Positions 1 to 7,543 are shown, counted from the stretch's first letter. The stretch: 18,282 nucleotides of DNA from an uncultured Lachnospiraceae bacterium (GCA_902803245.1 CADCPJ010000126.1:1-18282), one strand, 5' to 3'. Made by a program: numbers and translations. The notes: generated by a model from the letters alone, not told the origin.

Positions 1-1893
1 AACGTGGCGCAGGCTGCGCACTGCGCCACGAGACTGCGCCTTGTCATCAAGGACAACAGCAAAGTGGACAGGGAATATCTCGACAGCATGGACGGCGTCA
101 AGGGCATGTTCGAGTCCAACGGACAGCTTCAGCTCATCATCGGAACCGGCGCGGTCAATAAGGTTTACGACGAGTTCCTGGACATCACTGGTATGACGGC
201 CGCGACGAAAGACGACGTGAAAGCGGCCGCTGCGGCGAAACAGCCTCTTTGGAGGAGACTCTTAAAGCCTATCGGCGACGTCTTCGTGCCGATCCTTCCG
301 GCGATCGTCGCCTCCGGCCTCCTCATGGGCCTCGTCGAGGCCCTCGGCAGGATCCCCGGCCTCAATTTCGCGGGGACAGACTGGTACGCCTTCCTTGATA
401 TGATGGCCAACACGGCCTTCGCGTTCCTGCCGGTTATCGTCGCGGTCTCCGCGGCGCGCGTCTTCGGCGGCAATCTGTTCCTCGGCGCGGTCATAGGCCT
501 TATGATGGTTCACACGAGCCTCTTAAATGCCTGGCTGGCCGGAAACCCTGAAGCGATCAACAGCTTCTTCGGCGTGACGGACGGCATCATCCCGACCTGG
601 AACCTCTTCGGAAATATTAAGATCGGCAGCTATACCCTGGGGTCGATCACGAGGGTGGGCTATCAGGGGCACGTCATCCCCGTCATGATTGCCGTCCTCT
701 TCATGAGCAAGCTGGAGACATGGCTCCACAAGCATGTCCCGGAGATGATCGATCTCTTCATCACTCCTTTGTGCACCGTGTTCTGCACATCCCTTTTCAC
801 ATTCGTAGTGATCGGACCGATCTTCGGAGCGCTTGAAAACGTGGTGCTCCAGGGTGCCCAGATCCTTGTCCGCAACCCCGTCGGGGCCTGCGCGATGGGT
901 GCTCTCTATCCCGTCACGGTCGTCATGGGACTCCACCACATGTACAATGTCATCGAGGCCGGCATGCTCTCCTCCGCAGGGCTCAACACCTGGATGCCAA
1001 TCGCCTCGGCTGCCAATTTCGCCCAGTTTGGCGCCTGCCTTGCGGTCGGTCTCAAGTGCCGCAGCGCAAAGACCAGGTCCGTGGCCATCCCGTCCTCGCT
1101 GTCCGCGGCTCTCGGCATCACGGAGCCTGCGATCTTCGGCATCAATATGAGGTTCTTAAAGCCCTTCGCGGCCGGCATGATCGGCGGCGCGGCCGGTGCG
1201 GTCTTCGGGGCGCTTACCGGCATCGGCGCGACTTCCTACGGCGTCACGGGCATCCCCGGCTATCTGACCATTAACAATATCCCGGTTTACACGGGACTCC
1301 TCCTCATCTCCGGCGGCGTCGCTTTCGTGATCACATGGGTGATCTGGAGGGAAGGGGAGAAGCCGTCTGAAAAGGCAAGGACCGCATCCGCGCCGGCGCC
1401 GGCAGCAGCGGCGGCAGCCTCTTCGCAGAAGGCTCAGCCTGCATCTGACAGCAAGATCATCAGCAAGGTCGTCATGAGCTGCTCCGCGGGCGAGATTCAC
1501 GCCCCCTGTGAGGGCAAGGTGAAGAACTACACGGAGATCCCGGACGAGACATTTGCCTCGGGCGTCCTCGGGGAGGGCGTCGGAATTGAGCCAGCGGAGG
1601 AATACATCTATGCTCCGTTTGACGGAAAGGTCTCCACGGTGGCCGAGTCCAAACACGCGATCGGCATCACGGGCGCAGGAGACATGGAGCTTCTCATTCA
1701 CGTCGGCGTGGACACGGTCACCATGAACGGCGACGGCTTCACACCTTACGTCAAGGAAGGCGACGAGGTGAAGGCCGGCCAGATGCTGCTCCATTTTGAC
1801 AGGAAGAAGATCGCTGCGGCGGGTCATCCCGACATGGTAGTGACGCTCCTTACCAACTCCGAGGATATGGAGAACTTTAAGGTTAAGCTGTAA
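1..1893 (+). CDS. PTS sugar permease EIIBCA, sucrose/trehalose type (5' end missing)
   Basis: This is a membrane sugar transporter of the PEP:sugar phosphotransferase system that imports and phosphorylates its substrate. The reading frame is open at the window edge, so the first ~20 residues of the EIIB domain are absent; numbering here counts from the GTG at base 4, which is probably internal. EIIB is recognised by the HCATRLR motif with phospho-cysteine C7. EIIC covers about residues 80-450 and carries the GITEP motif at 371-375. An Ala/Pro-rich linker (~455-475) leads to a glucose-type EIIA domain with H551 and H566, spaced 15 residues as in the EIIA-Glc family; H566 in LLIHVG is the phosphorylated one. 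EIIC motifs (VGYQGHVIPV, MGLHHMYN) resemble sucrose (ScrA) and trehalose permeases; the substrate cannot be decided here. ptsI follows after 52 bases, probably in one operon. Confidence 0.9.
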   Translation, partial: NVAQAAHCATRLRLVIKDNSKVDREYLDSMDGVKGMFESNGQLQLIIGTGAVNKVYDEFLDITGMTAATKDDVKAAAAAKQPLWRRLLKPIGDVFVPILPAIVASGLLMGLVEALGRIPGLNFAGTDWYAFLDMMANTAFAFLPVIVAVSAARVFGGNLFLGAVIGLMMVHTSLLNAWLAGNPEAINSFFGVTDGIIPTWNLFGNIKIGSYTLGSITRVGYQGHVIPVMIAVLFMSKLETWLHKHVPEMIDLFITPLCTVFCTSLFTFVVIGPIFGALENVVLQGAQILVRNPVGACAMGALYPVTVVMGLHHMYNVIEAGMLSSAGLNTWMPIASAANFAQFGACLAVGLKCRSAKTRSVAIPSSLSAALGITEPAIFGINMRFLKPFAAGMIGGAAGAVFGALTGIGATSYGVTGIPGYLTINNIPVYTGLLLISGGVAFVITWVIWREGEKPSEKARTASAPAPAAAAAASSQKAQPASDSKIISKVVMSCSAGEIHAPCEGKVKNYTEIPDETFASGVLGEGVGIEPAEEYIYAPFDGKVSTVAESKHAIGITGAGDMELLIHVGVDTVTMNGDGFTPYVKEGDEVKAGQMLLHFDRKKIAAAGHPDMVVTLLTNSEDMENFKVKL

Positions 1894-1945
1894 ATGCGCT
1901 GAATTTGTGGTTTTCGCTTAAGCCGGGAGAAAGGAGCAGATCTAT

Positions 1946-3556
1946 ATGGAAGCGATCAAAGGGACGGCTTCATACAAGGGCATTGCGATCGGCCGCATCG
2001 CCGAGATGGAGAAGGACGACGCCGTCGTGAGGCGCGTTCATATCGATGATGCGGATGCCGAGACAGTAAGATACGTCGCGGCGAAAGAGAAAGCCCAGGA
2101 GCAGCTCATGCTCCTTAAGGATAAGGCGCTGAAAGAGGCCGGAGAGGCGCAGGCGGAGATCTTCGAAGCGCACTCGATGTTCCTCGACGACTTCGATGAC
2201 TCTGTCATAAACATCATCCGCACCCAGATGGTCAATGCGGAGTACGCCGTGGCGGAGACGGGGGACAACATTTCCGAGATGCTCTCCGCCATGGAGGACA
2301 ACCCCTATATGCAGGCGCGCGCCGGGGACGTGACGGACGTGGCGAACCGCGTGATCCGTATCTTAAGCGGCAGGGAGATTTCGGGAAATGAGTTCAGCGA
2401 GCAGGTGATCCTCATTTCCGATGATCTGACCCCCTCGGAGACCGTGCAGCTCGACAAGTCCAAGGTGCTCGCATTTGTCACGAGGGAAGGCTCCGCCAAC
2501 TCCCACACCGCAATTCTCGCCAGGACGATGAACATCCCGGCCCTGTGCCGGACCAGCGTCCCGAAGGAGGCGGCCGGCAGGATGGGCATCGTCGACGGCT
2601 TCGCCGGCATCATCTACGTGGATCCCGACGAGGACACCCTGAAGAAATACGAGCAGATGCTTCTTAGCGAGAGGGAGAAGAAGGAGCTGCTCCTGGAACT
2701 AAAAGGAAAGGACACCGTCACGAAGTCCGGCAGGAAGGTCAGGCTCTATGCGAACATCGGGGGGATCGGCGACCTTAGCTACGCGCTTCAAAATGACGCC
2801 GCCGGCATCGGACTCTTCCGCTCGGAGTTCCTCTACCTGCAAAATGACGATTTCCCGGGCGAGGACGAGCAGTTCAGGGCCTACCGGACCGTCGCAGAGA
2901 TGATGGCGGGGAAGGAAGTCGTGATCCGCACGCTGGATATCGGAGCGGACAAGCAGATCGACTACTTCAAGCTGGACAGGGAAGAGAACCCGGCGCTCGG
3001 CTGCCGCGCGATCCGCATCTGCCTGACACGGGAAGACATCTTCCGCACACAGCTGCGCGCGCTCTACCGGGCATCTGCCTACGGCAATATCTGCATCATG
3101 TTTCCGATGATCATATCCGTATGGGAAGTGGAGCGGGCCCTGAAGATCGCGGAAGAGGTGAGGCACGAGCTCGCCTCAAAGAGCATTCCGTACAAAGAAG
3201 TGCCGATCGGGATCATGATCGAGACGCCGGCCGCCGTTCTCATCGCCGATGAGCTCGCGGAGCTCGTCGACTTCTTCAGCATCGGGACCAACGACCTGAC
3301 GCAGTACACGCTGGCGATCGACCGCCAGAACCAGAAGCTGGACCGCTTCTTCATCCCGCACCATCCGGCCGTCCTTAAGGCCATTTCGATGACGATCGAG
3401 GCGGGGCACCGCCACAACATATGGGTCGGCATCTGCGGCGAGCTCGGCGCGGATCCGGAGCTCACGGAGCAGTTTGTGAGGATGGGAATCGATGAGCTCT
3501 CGATGAGCCCGTCGTCGATCCTCCCGGTCAGGAAAATCATAAGAGAGATGGATTGA
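1946..3556 (+). CDS. ptsI: Phosphoenolpyruvate-protein phosphotransferase (PTS enzyme I)
   Basis: Cytoplasmic enzyme I takes phosphate from PEP and passes it to HPr, starting the phosphorelay that feeds the upstream EIIBCA. The 536-residue product has the phospho-histidine motif NSHTAILAR with H187, the PEP-binding stretch SIGTNDLTQYTLAIDRQN, and the active-site cysteine C497 in GICGELGADP. The ATG at 1946 follows a good ribosome binding site (AAAGGAG at about 1930-1936). The protein ends soon after LSMSPSSILPVRK and so lacks the ~35 C-terminal residues of the Escherichia coli enzyme. I believe short forms of about 540 residues are common in Clostridia, and the other frames downstream show no continuation, so this is not called a truncation. 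No HPr gene is present in the window. Confidence 0.97.
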   Translation: MEAIKGTASYKGIAIGRIAEMEKDDAVVRRVHIDDADAETVRYVAAKEKAQEQLMLLKDKALKEAGEAQAEIFEAHSMFLDDFDDSVINIIRTQMVNAEYAVAETGDNISEMLSAMEDNPYMQARAGDVTDVANRVIRILSGREISGNEFSEQVILISDDLTPSETVQLDKSKVLAFVTREGSANSHTAILARTMNIPALCRTSVPKEAAGRMGIVDGFAGIIYVDPDEDTLKKYEQMLLSEREKKELLLELKGKDTVTKSGRKVRLYANIGGIGDLSYALQNDAAGIGLFRSEFLYLQNDDFPGEDEQFRAYRTVAEMMAGKEVVIRTLDIGADKQIDYFKLDREENPALGCRAIRICLTREDIFRTQLRALYRASAYGNICIMFPMIISVWEVERALKIAEEVRHELASKSIPYKEVPIGIMIETPAAVLIADELAELVDFFSIGTNDLTQYTLAIDRQNQKLDRFFIPHHPAVLKAISMTIEAGHRHNIWVGICGELGADPELTEQFVRMGIDELSMSPSSILPVRKIIREMD

Positions 3557-3576
3557 TTGTCAAGCGATATGAGAAG

Positions 3577-3619
3577 AAAAAAGGTGACACTGGGGACTGT
3601 CCCCAATGTCACCTTTTTT
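3577..3619. terminator. Bidirectional Rho-independent terminator between ptsI and the Rrf2 gene
   Basis: Six A residues (3577-3582), a long hairpin with GGTGACA...TGTCACC outer arms and GGGGA...TCCCC inner arms around a tiny loop, then six T residues (3614-3619). Only one internal C-A mismatch is present. The A-run and T-run make it work for both converging genes; the T-run ends two bases from the Rrf2 stop codon. The GGTGAC..GGGGACtGTCCCC..GTCACC arrangement also resembles REP-type dispersed palindromes found in many Clostridia. Confidence 0.9.
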
Positions 3620-3620
3620 G

Positions 3621-4058
3621 TCAGATCACGTAGTCATTCTGAGCGGAGAGCTGCTCGTTCATGAGGTCCTCCAACGTGACGCTGTCTACATACTTGTTGA
3701 TCACATCCCTGAGTCCCTCCCAGAAGGAGATGGTGGGGCACTCGTCCGCTCTCGGGCAGTCAACGAAATCGCCGCTCGAAAGGCACACGGTCGGAGCCAG
3801 AGGTCCTTCCACGACGCGCAGGATGTCTCCGCAGGTATACTCCGACGGGTGCCTGGCGAGGCGGTAGCCTCCGCTCGAACCCCTAAGGGAGAGCACGTAG
3901 CCCGCTTTGGCGAGGGGGGAGATGATCTGCTCCATGTATTTTAATGTGATATCCTGCCTTCCGGCGATATCTTTGAGCGGTACCAGCTCCCCGGAGTTGT
4001 GAAGGGCGAGATCAAGCATGATGCGCAGAGCATATCTTCCTTTTGTCGAAACTTTCAT
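3621..4058 (-). CDS. Rrf2-family transcriptional regulator (IscR/CymR-like)
   Basis: A 145-residue winged helix-turn-helix regulator. The N-terminus (MKVSTKGRYALRIMLDLAL), the DNA-binding region (YMEQIISPLAKAGYV), and the wing (LRGSSGGYRLAR) are typical of Rrf2 proteins. Four cysteines are present, C76, C92, C101 and C107. The last three (C-x8-C-x5-C) lie where IscR-type members bind a [2Fe-2S] cluster, whereas the cysteine repressor CymR lacks such ligands; the assignment therefore leans to an Fe-S sensor, but this is inference. The start ATG follows a GAGGTG ribosome binding site. The gene lies 57 bases downstream of the ArsP_2-type permease on the same strand, and a 27-bp inverted repeat (4081-4107) sits just upstream. 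A matching element at the cysK promoter suggests control of cysteine or Fe-S metabolism. Confidence 0.92.
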   Translation of the reverse strand: MKVSTKGRYALRIMLDLALHNSGELVPLKDIAGRQDITLKYMEQIISPLAKAGYVLSLRGSSGGYRLARHPSEYTCGDILRVVEGPLAPTVCLSSGDFVDCPRADECPTISFWEGLRDVINKYVDSVTLEDLMNEQLSAQNDYVI

Positions 4059-4080
4059 GGCACACCTCGTCTAAACCCAA

Positions 4081-4107
4081 ATATTCCTAGCACAAAACTA
4101 TGAATAT
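4081..4107 (-). promoter_or_regulatory. Inverted-repeat operator candidate upstream of the Rrf2 gene
   Basis: On the plus strand, arm ATATTCCTAG (4081-4090), seven spacer bases, arm CTATGAATAT (4098-4107). The arms are complementary at 9 of 10 positions. On the minus (coding) strand it contains ATTCATA-N8-CTAGG, which is also found at the cysK promoter with identical spacing. A TATATT-like -10 overlaps its upstream edge; an alternative promoter is TTGCAA-17-TATCCT inside the permease tail. Autoregulation by the Rrf2 product is the simplest reading, as is common in this family. Confidence 0.6.
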
Positions 4108-4115
4108 AGGATACC

Positions 4116-4973
4116 TCATCCGACAAGGATTTGCAAGACCACTCCCGAAAGAATTGAGATGAAGAGAAGAATCACCGTGATGAGCAGGTTCTCCGTCTTG
4201 TCCCTGTTTGTGCGCCACAGGACGAGAAGACCCAGCCCGGCGGCGGAGCACAGCCCGGAGATCGCCGAGCCGAAGCTGATCACCCCGTCGACAAAGAGCT
4301 GCGTGAGGATCACCGAGGCGGCGCAGTTCGGGATGAGGCCTATGAATGCCGCCAGGACAGGCTGGAAGACCGAGTTCGCGAGAAGAATTCTGGAGAGGTT
4401 CTCCATGCCTATGAGCTCGAGCAGCAGATTCAGGGCGAAAGTAAAGAGGAAGAGGAAGAGCAGGACTTCCCCCGTGCGCTTGAGGGCCGCTTTCAGGATT
4501 CCGCCTTCCTCCGTGCTGCACTCGCTGTGGTCGATCCTGTGCTCCTTTGACTTGTCCGGGAAATGGTACTTTGCGCGGAGGAGACGATCCAGAAAGAACA
4601 CGAGATATCCCCCGATGAGACCGATCGTGATCTTTGTCAGGATGAGGAGGCCCACCTCCCTTATATATTCCGGGTTGGACAGAAGGATGATGATCGCCTC
4701 GTCCGAGGTGGACAAAAAGACCGCGAGCAGTGTCCCGAGGCTGATGACCCCTCCGGCGTAGAATTCGGACGCCATGATGGAAAAGCCGCACTGGGGGACG
4801 CAGCCGAGCGCTGCGCCGACGGCCGGACCGAAACCTCCGGCGTCTCTCAGGGCGCTTCTCATTTTTTCGGAGGCGCGGTGCTCTAAGGCCTCGAGGAGAA
4901 GAAATGCCACAAAGAGGAAGGGAAGGTCCTTCAGACAGTCTTTCGCGGCGTCGAGTAAGACATCTAAGATCAT
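4116..4973 (-). CDS. ArsP_2/DUF2899-family permease (putative heavy-metal or manganese exporter)
   Basis: A 285-residue polytopic membrane protein with two halves of related sequence. Each half has a Pro-Cys signature: GCVPQCGFS at residues 57-65 and GLIPNCAAS at 212-220. Each signature is followed by a similar loop (GGVISLG, DGVISFG). This duplicated pattern is that of the ArsP_2 family, labelled as heavy-metal, arsenic or manganese transporters in databases; the substrate is not established. A hydrophilic central loop (about 135-157) contains His, Cys and acidic residues. I chose the ATG at 4971-4973 because AGGAG precedes it; a TTG 15 bases upstream has that AGGAG inside its coding part. 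The gene is divergent from cysK and lies upstream of the Rrf2 regulator, probably co-transcribed with it. Confidence 0.82.
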   Translation of the reverse strand: MILDVLLDAAKDCLKDLPFLFVAFLLLEALEHRASEKMRSALRDAGGFGPAVGAALGCVPQCGFSIMASEFYAGGVISLGTLLAVFLSTSDEAIIILLSNPEYIREVGLLILTKITIGLIGGYLVFFLDRLLRAKYHFPDKSKEHRIDHSECSTEEGGILKAALKRTGEVLLFLFLFTFALNLLLELIGMENLSRILLANSVFQPVLAAFIGLIPNCAASVILTQLFVDGVISFGSAISGLCSAAGLGLLVLWRTNRDKTENLLITVILLFISILSGVVLQILVG

Positions 4974-5021
4974 ATGACTCCTAAACAAGGTTTTAAGCTT
5001 TCTGACGTGACCGGAGAATTC

Positions 5022-5052
5022 ACTTTAAGGAACAGCTGCCGATCCTTAAAGT
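5022..5052. repeat. Perfect 10-bp inverted repeat in the permease 5' leader
   Basis: Arms ACTTTAAGGA (5022-5031) and TCCTTAAAGT (5043-5052) are perfect reverse complements separated by 11 bases. The repeat starts two bases downstream of a candidate -10 box for the minus-strand permease gene, so it would be at or just after the transcription start. It could be an operator for a metal-responsive repressor or a hairpin at the 5' end of the mRNA. No T-run follows in either direction, so it is not a terminator. Confidence 0.7.
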
Positions 5053-5054
5053 AC

Positions 5055-5084
5055 AGTATAGCATATTTGCGGGGAGCAATACAG
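5055..5084 (-). promoter_or_regulatory. Extended -10 promoter for the ArsP_2-type permease
   Basis: On the minus strand the sequence reads TGTATT (-35-like, 5079-5084), an 18-base spacer, then TGC-TATACT, an extended -10 box whose hexamer is at 5055-5060. The -35 is weak and the TGn extension may compensate. The promoter would produce a leader of about 75 bases containing the perfect inverted repeat. Confidence 0.5.
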
Positions 5085-5121
5085 GCTCTTAATAATTGCA
5101 GAATTTCTTTAAAATCTCTGC

Positions 5122-5149
5122 TTGACAGAGCGAGATAGTCTGTTATAAT
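5122..5149 (+). promoter_or_regulatory. Consensus sigma-A promoter of cysK
   Basis: TTGACA (5122-5127), a 16-base spacer and TATAAT (5144-5149), with TG at 5141-5142 giving an extended -10. Both hexamers are perfect. Such a strong promoter suggests that control is by repression, which fits the operator-like element overlapping its downstream edge. Confidence 0.9.
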
Positions 5150-5167
5150 TCATATAAACACGCTAGG
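5148..5167 (+). promoter_or_regulatory. Rrf2 operator candidate at the cysK promoter
   Basis: ATTCATA (5148-5154), eight bases, then CTAGG (5163-5167). The same 12 defined bases with the same N8 spacing occur on the coding strand of the Rrf2 upstream inverted repeat. Here the element overlaps the last two bases of the -10 box and the expected transcription start, a classical repressor position. Symmetry is weaker than at the Rrf2 gene (right side CTAGGTAAT rather than CTAGGAATAT). Confidence 0.55.
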
Positions 5168-5191
5168 TAATGTAGGAAAGGAGAATCAGTC

Positions 5192-6127
5192 ATGTCAAAT
5201 ATCTATAAAAACGCATCCGAACTCATCGGCAGGACTCCGCTCGTGGAATTCGTCAACATTGAGAAGGAACTGGGACTTAAGGCGAAGATCCTCGCCAAGC
5301 TCGAGTACTTCAACCCGGCGGGCTCCGTGAAGGACCGCATCGCGAAGGCGATGATCGAGACGGCGGAGAAGGAGGGAAAGCTCTCTTACGGCTCCGTGAT
5401 CATAGAGCCGACCTCGGGAAACACCGGCATCGGCCTTGCCTCCATCGCCGCGGCGAAGGGGTACCGCATCATCCTGACGATGCCCGAGACGATGAGCGTG
5501 GAGCGCAGAAACATCCTCAAGGCTTACGGCGCGGAGATCGTGCTCACGGACGGCTCGAAGGGAATGAAGGGAGCCATCGAGAAGGCAAATGAGCTGGCGG
5601 CGGAGACGAAAGGAGCCTTCATACCGGGGCAGTTTGTAAACCCTGCGAACCCCAGGGCCCACTATGAGACGACGGGGCCGGAGATCTGGGAGGACACGGA
5701 CGGGCAGCTCGACCTCTTCATAGCGGGCGTGGGCACGGGAGGAACGCTCACGGGCACGGGGTCCTTCCTGAAGGAGAAGAACCCGAAGATTGAGATCTAT
5801 GCCCTGGAGCCGGCATCTTCCCCGGTCCTGAGCGAGGGACACGGCGGACCGCACAAGATCCAGGGAATCGGCGCCGGCTTCGTCCCGGATGTCCTTGACA
5901 CGTCCATCTACAGCGGCGTTGTGACCGTGAAAAATGAGGACGCATTTGAGACCGCGAAGCTCATCGCCAAAAAGGAAGGGGTGCTGGTCGGCATCTCCTC
6001 GGGAGCGGCTTACTTCGGAGCTCTGCAGCTCGCAGGAAAGCCCGAAAATGCAGGCAAGACGATCGTCGTCGTTCTCCCGGATTCCGGTGACAGGTATTAT
6101 TCGACACCGCTCTTCCAGGAGGCCTGA
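5192..6127 (+). CDS. cysK: Cysteine synthase (O-acetylserine sulfhydrylase)
   Basis: A 311-residue cytoplasmic PLP enzyme that makes L-cysteine from O-acetylserine and sulfide. The PLP lysine is K47 in NPAGSVKDR. The substrate-binding loop TSGNTG is at 74-79, the phosphate-binding glycine loop is GTGGT in [11 protein letters not shown], and SSGAA and LPDSGDRY lie near the C-terminus. Length and motifs are those of a complete CysK. The ATG is preceded by AAAGGAG with good spacing. The gene stands alone between its own promoter and terminator. The divergent neighbours are an ArsP_2-type permease and an Rrf2 regulator whose upstream region carries the same operator-like element, so repression by that regulator is likely. 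Confidence 0.97.
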   Translation: MSNIYKNASELIGRTPLVEFVNIEKELGLKAKILAKLEYFNPAGSVKDRIAKAMIETAEKEGKLSYGSVIIEPTSGNTGIGLASIAAAKGYRIILTMPETMSVERRNILKAYGAEIVLTDGSKGMKGAIEKANELAAETKGAFIPGQFVNPANPRAHYETTGPEIWEDTDGQLDLFIAGVGTGGTLTGTGSFLKEKNPKIEIYALEPASSPVLSEGHGGPHKIQGIGAGFVPDVLDTSIYSGVVTVKNEDAFETAKLIAKKEGVLVGISSGAAYFGALQLAGKPENAGKTIVVVLPDSGDRYYSTPLFQEA

Positions 6128-6150
6128 AGAACCGCAGAAAGAGGCGCAGA

Positions 6151-6172
6151 GCGTCCCCAAGTGCGGGGACGC
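6151..6172. repeat. GC-rich 8-bp palindromic hairpin after cysK
   Basis: GCGTCCCC (6151-6158), loop of six, GGGGACGC (6165-6172), a perfect stem. There is no T-run, so it is probably not the terminator; the one at 6234 fits better. Its GTCCCC/GGGGAC core recalls the palindrome that ends ptsI and may be a fragment of the same dispersed element. Confidence 0.5.
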
Positions 6173-6233
6173 GGAGTAATTGCTGACATTTAAAAAAACC
6201 GATTATGCCATATTGTGAACCCTTTCAAAAACG

Positions 6234-6277
6234 CAGTGGAGGACAGCTTTAAGCTGCCCTCCACTGTGCTTTTGTTT
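6234..6277 (+). terminator. Rho-independent terminator of cysK
   Basis: A 15-position stem (CAGTGGAGG..CAGCT with AGCTG..CCTCCACTG) contains one A-C mismatch and a 3-base loop, followed by TGCTTTTGTTT. It lies 107 bases after the cysK stop and just before the promoter of the next gene, separating the two transcription units. Confidence 0.85.
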
Positions 6278-6282
6278 CTCAA

Positions 6283-6312
6283 TTGACGGATCAAGAAGCG
6301 CGGTGTTATGAT
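6283..6312 (+). promoter_or_regulatory. Promoter of the BMP binding-protein gene
   Basis: TTGACG (6283-6288), an 18-base spacer, then TATGAT (6307-6312) with TG at 6304-6305 forming an extended -10. Transcription would start near 6319, leaving a leader of about 40 bases, too short for a purine or other large riboswitch. The position also rules out translation starting upstream of it at 6308. Confidence 0.75.
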
Positions 6313-6358
6313 AGAAATGCATTCATTTCACCTCACAAACAAGCATAAGGAGGATCCT

Positions 6359-7477
6359 ATGAAGAACACTCTGAAGAAAGCTCTTGCTCTCGTCTGCACA
6401 GCCGGTATGGCCGCGGGCATGATGACAGCTCCCGTCATGGCTGACGACGCGGGAAAGTCCTTAAGCATCTGCATCATTACGTCGAGCGGCGTGGATGACG
6501 GCTCTTTCAACCAGGACTGCTACAACGGCATACTCGCGTTCCTTGAGGATCATGACGACTGCACGGTCTCCGACATCAAAGAAGGCGACTACGCCCAGCT
6601 CGTTCCCACGGTTGAGAAGTCCGCAGGGGACTTCGACGTGTTTGTCCTTCCCGGCTTCAACTTTGCGGCGATCGGCGACATCGTCAAGAGCAACCCGGAC
6701 AAGTACTATATCGTGGTGGACTCCACGATCCAGGACAGCGAGGGGAATCCCGTCACGGCGGACAACGTCTACACCATGACCTTCAAAGAGGAGGAATCCG
6801 GCTTCTTCGCGGGACTTGCGGCTGCTCTCACGACGACATCCAATAAAGTCGCTGTCGTGAACGGCATGGCGTTCCCCTCCAATGTCAACTACGAATTCGG
6901 GTTTATGAGCGGCGTCAACTACGCCAATATGAACTTCGGGACAACTGCCGAGATCGTCGAGCTTCCCTCCTACGCGGGAACGGACCTCTTCGGAAACAAC
7001 GTCGGCGGAAACTATGTCGGCGACTTCGCGGACGAAGCGACCGGCAAGGTCGTCGGTGAGGCCCTGATCGAAGAGGGCTGCGACGTGATCTTCGTGGCGG
7101 CAGGCGCCTCCGGAAACGGGGTCTTCACTGCGGCCAAGGAAGCGAGCGGCGTCTACGTGATCGGCTGCGACGTCGACCAGTATGACGACGGCGTAAGCGG
7201 CGACGGCAACGTCATCCTCACCTCCGTCCTCAAGGTCATGCACAGCAACGTGACGAAGCAGCTCGAGGCGATCTATGACGGGACGTTTGCAGGAGAGGAC
7301 GCGCTCCTTGGCGCCGACACGGATTCCACCGGCTTCGTCTCCGAGGAGGGACGCCATCAGTTAAGCGAAGACGCCGTAGAGAAGATGACGGCCTGCTACG
7401 AGCTCTTGAAAGCCGGTGAGATCTGCCCGGCTTCCAGCACACAGTATGCGGTGGACGATTTCCCGGGACTCAACTGA
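6359..7477 (+). CDS. BMP/PnrA-family nucleoside ABC transporter substrate-binding protein
   Basis: A 372-residue secreted binding protein for the nucleoside importer encoded downstream. Family hallmarks are the DDGSFNQDCYNG motif after the first strand, the KVAVVNG and FGFMSGV segments, and AGASGNGVF. The start at 6359 is set by an AAGGAGGATCCT leader; an upstream in-frame ATG at 6308 overlaps the promoter. The N-terminus is a signal peptide: basic MKNTLKK, a hydrophobic core, then TAPVMA before DDAG, a type I cleavage site. It has no clear lipobox: the only N-terminal cysteine, in LALVCTAG, has a valine at -1. Most Gram-positive BMP proteins are lipoproteins, so retention at the cell surface is unexplained here. 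A strong terminator follows, probably giving more binding protein than membrane components. Confidence 0.9.
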   Translation: MKNTLKKALALVCTAGMAAGMMTAPVMADDAGKSLSICIITSSGVDDGSFNQDCYNGILAFLEDHDDCTVSDIKEGDYAQLVPTVEKSAGDFDVFVLPGFNFAAIGDIVKSNPDKYYIVVDSTIQDSEGNPVTADNVYTMTFKEEESGFFAGLAAALTTTSNKVAVVNGMAFPSNVNYEFGFMSGVNYANMNFGTTAEIVELPSYAGTDLFGNNVGGNYVGDFADEATGKVVGEALIEEGCDVIFVAAGASGNGVFTAAKEASGVYVIGCDVDQYDDGVSGDGNVILTSVLKVMHSNVTKQLEAIYDGTFAGEDALLGADTDSTGFVSEEGRHQLSEDAVEKMTACYELLKAGEICPASSTQYAVDDFPGLN

Positions 7478-7489
7478 AGCATAAGATGA

Positions 7490-7531
7490 GGGCAGGCATG
7501 CCTTAAGTAGCAGCTTAAGGGCAGGCATGCC
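7490..7531 (+). repeat. Direct repeat of GGGCAGGCATGCC after the binding-protein gene
   Basis: The 13-mer GGGCAGGCATGCC occurs at 7490-7502 and again at 7519-7531. Between them lie CTTAAG-type palindromic sequences, so the copies can also fold against one another (GGCATGCCTTAAG with CTTAAGG..GCATGCC). The second copy is followed by CCTTTT and may form a minor stem-loop ahead of the main terminator at 7544. Confidence 0.65.
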
Positions 7532-7543
7532 CCTTTTAAGTCC

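Noticed and set aside
1946..3556. ptsI looks truncated by about 35 residues at the C-terminus
   Set aside because: All catalytic motifs are present, the stop is clean, no frame downstream continues the protein, and short enzyme I forms of this length appear normal in Clostridia.
6308..6358. Upstream start for the BMP binding protein
   Set aside because: The ATG at 6308 overlaps the -10 box, and a strong AAGGAGG precedes the ATG at 6359, which also begins a normal signal peptide.
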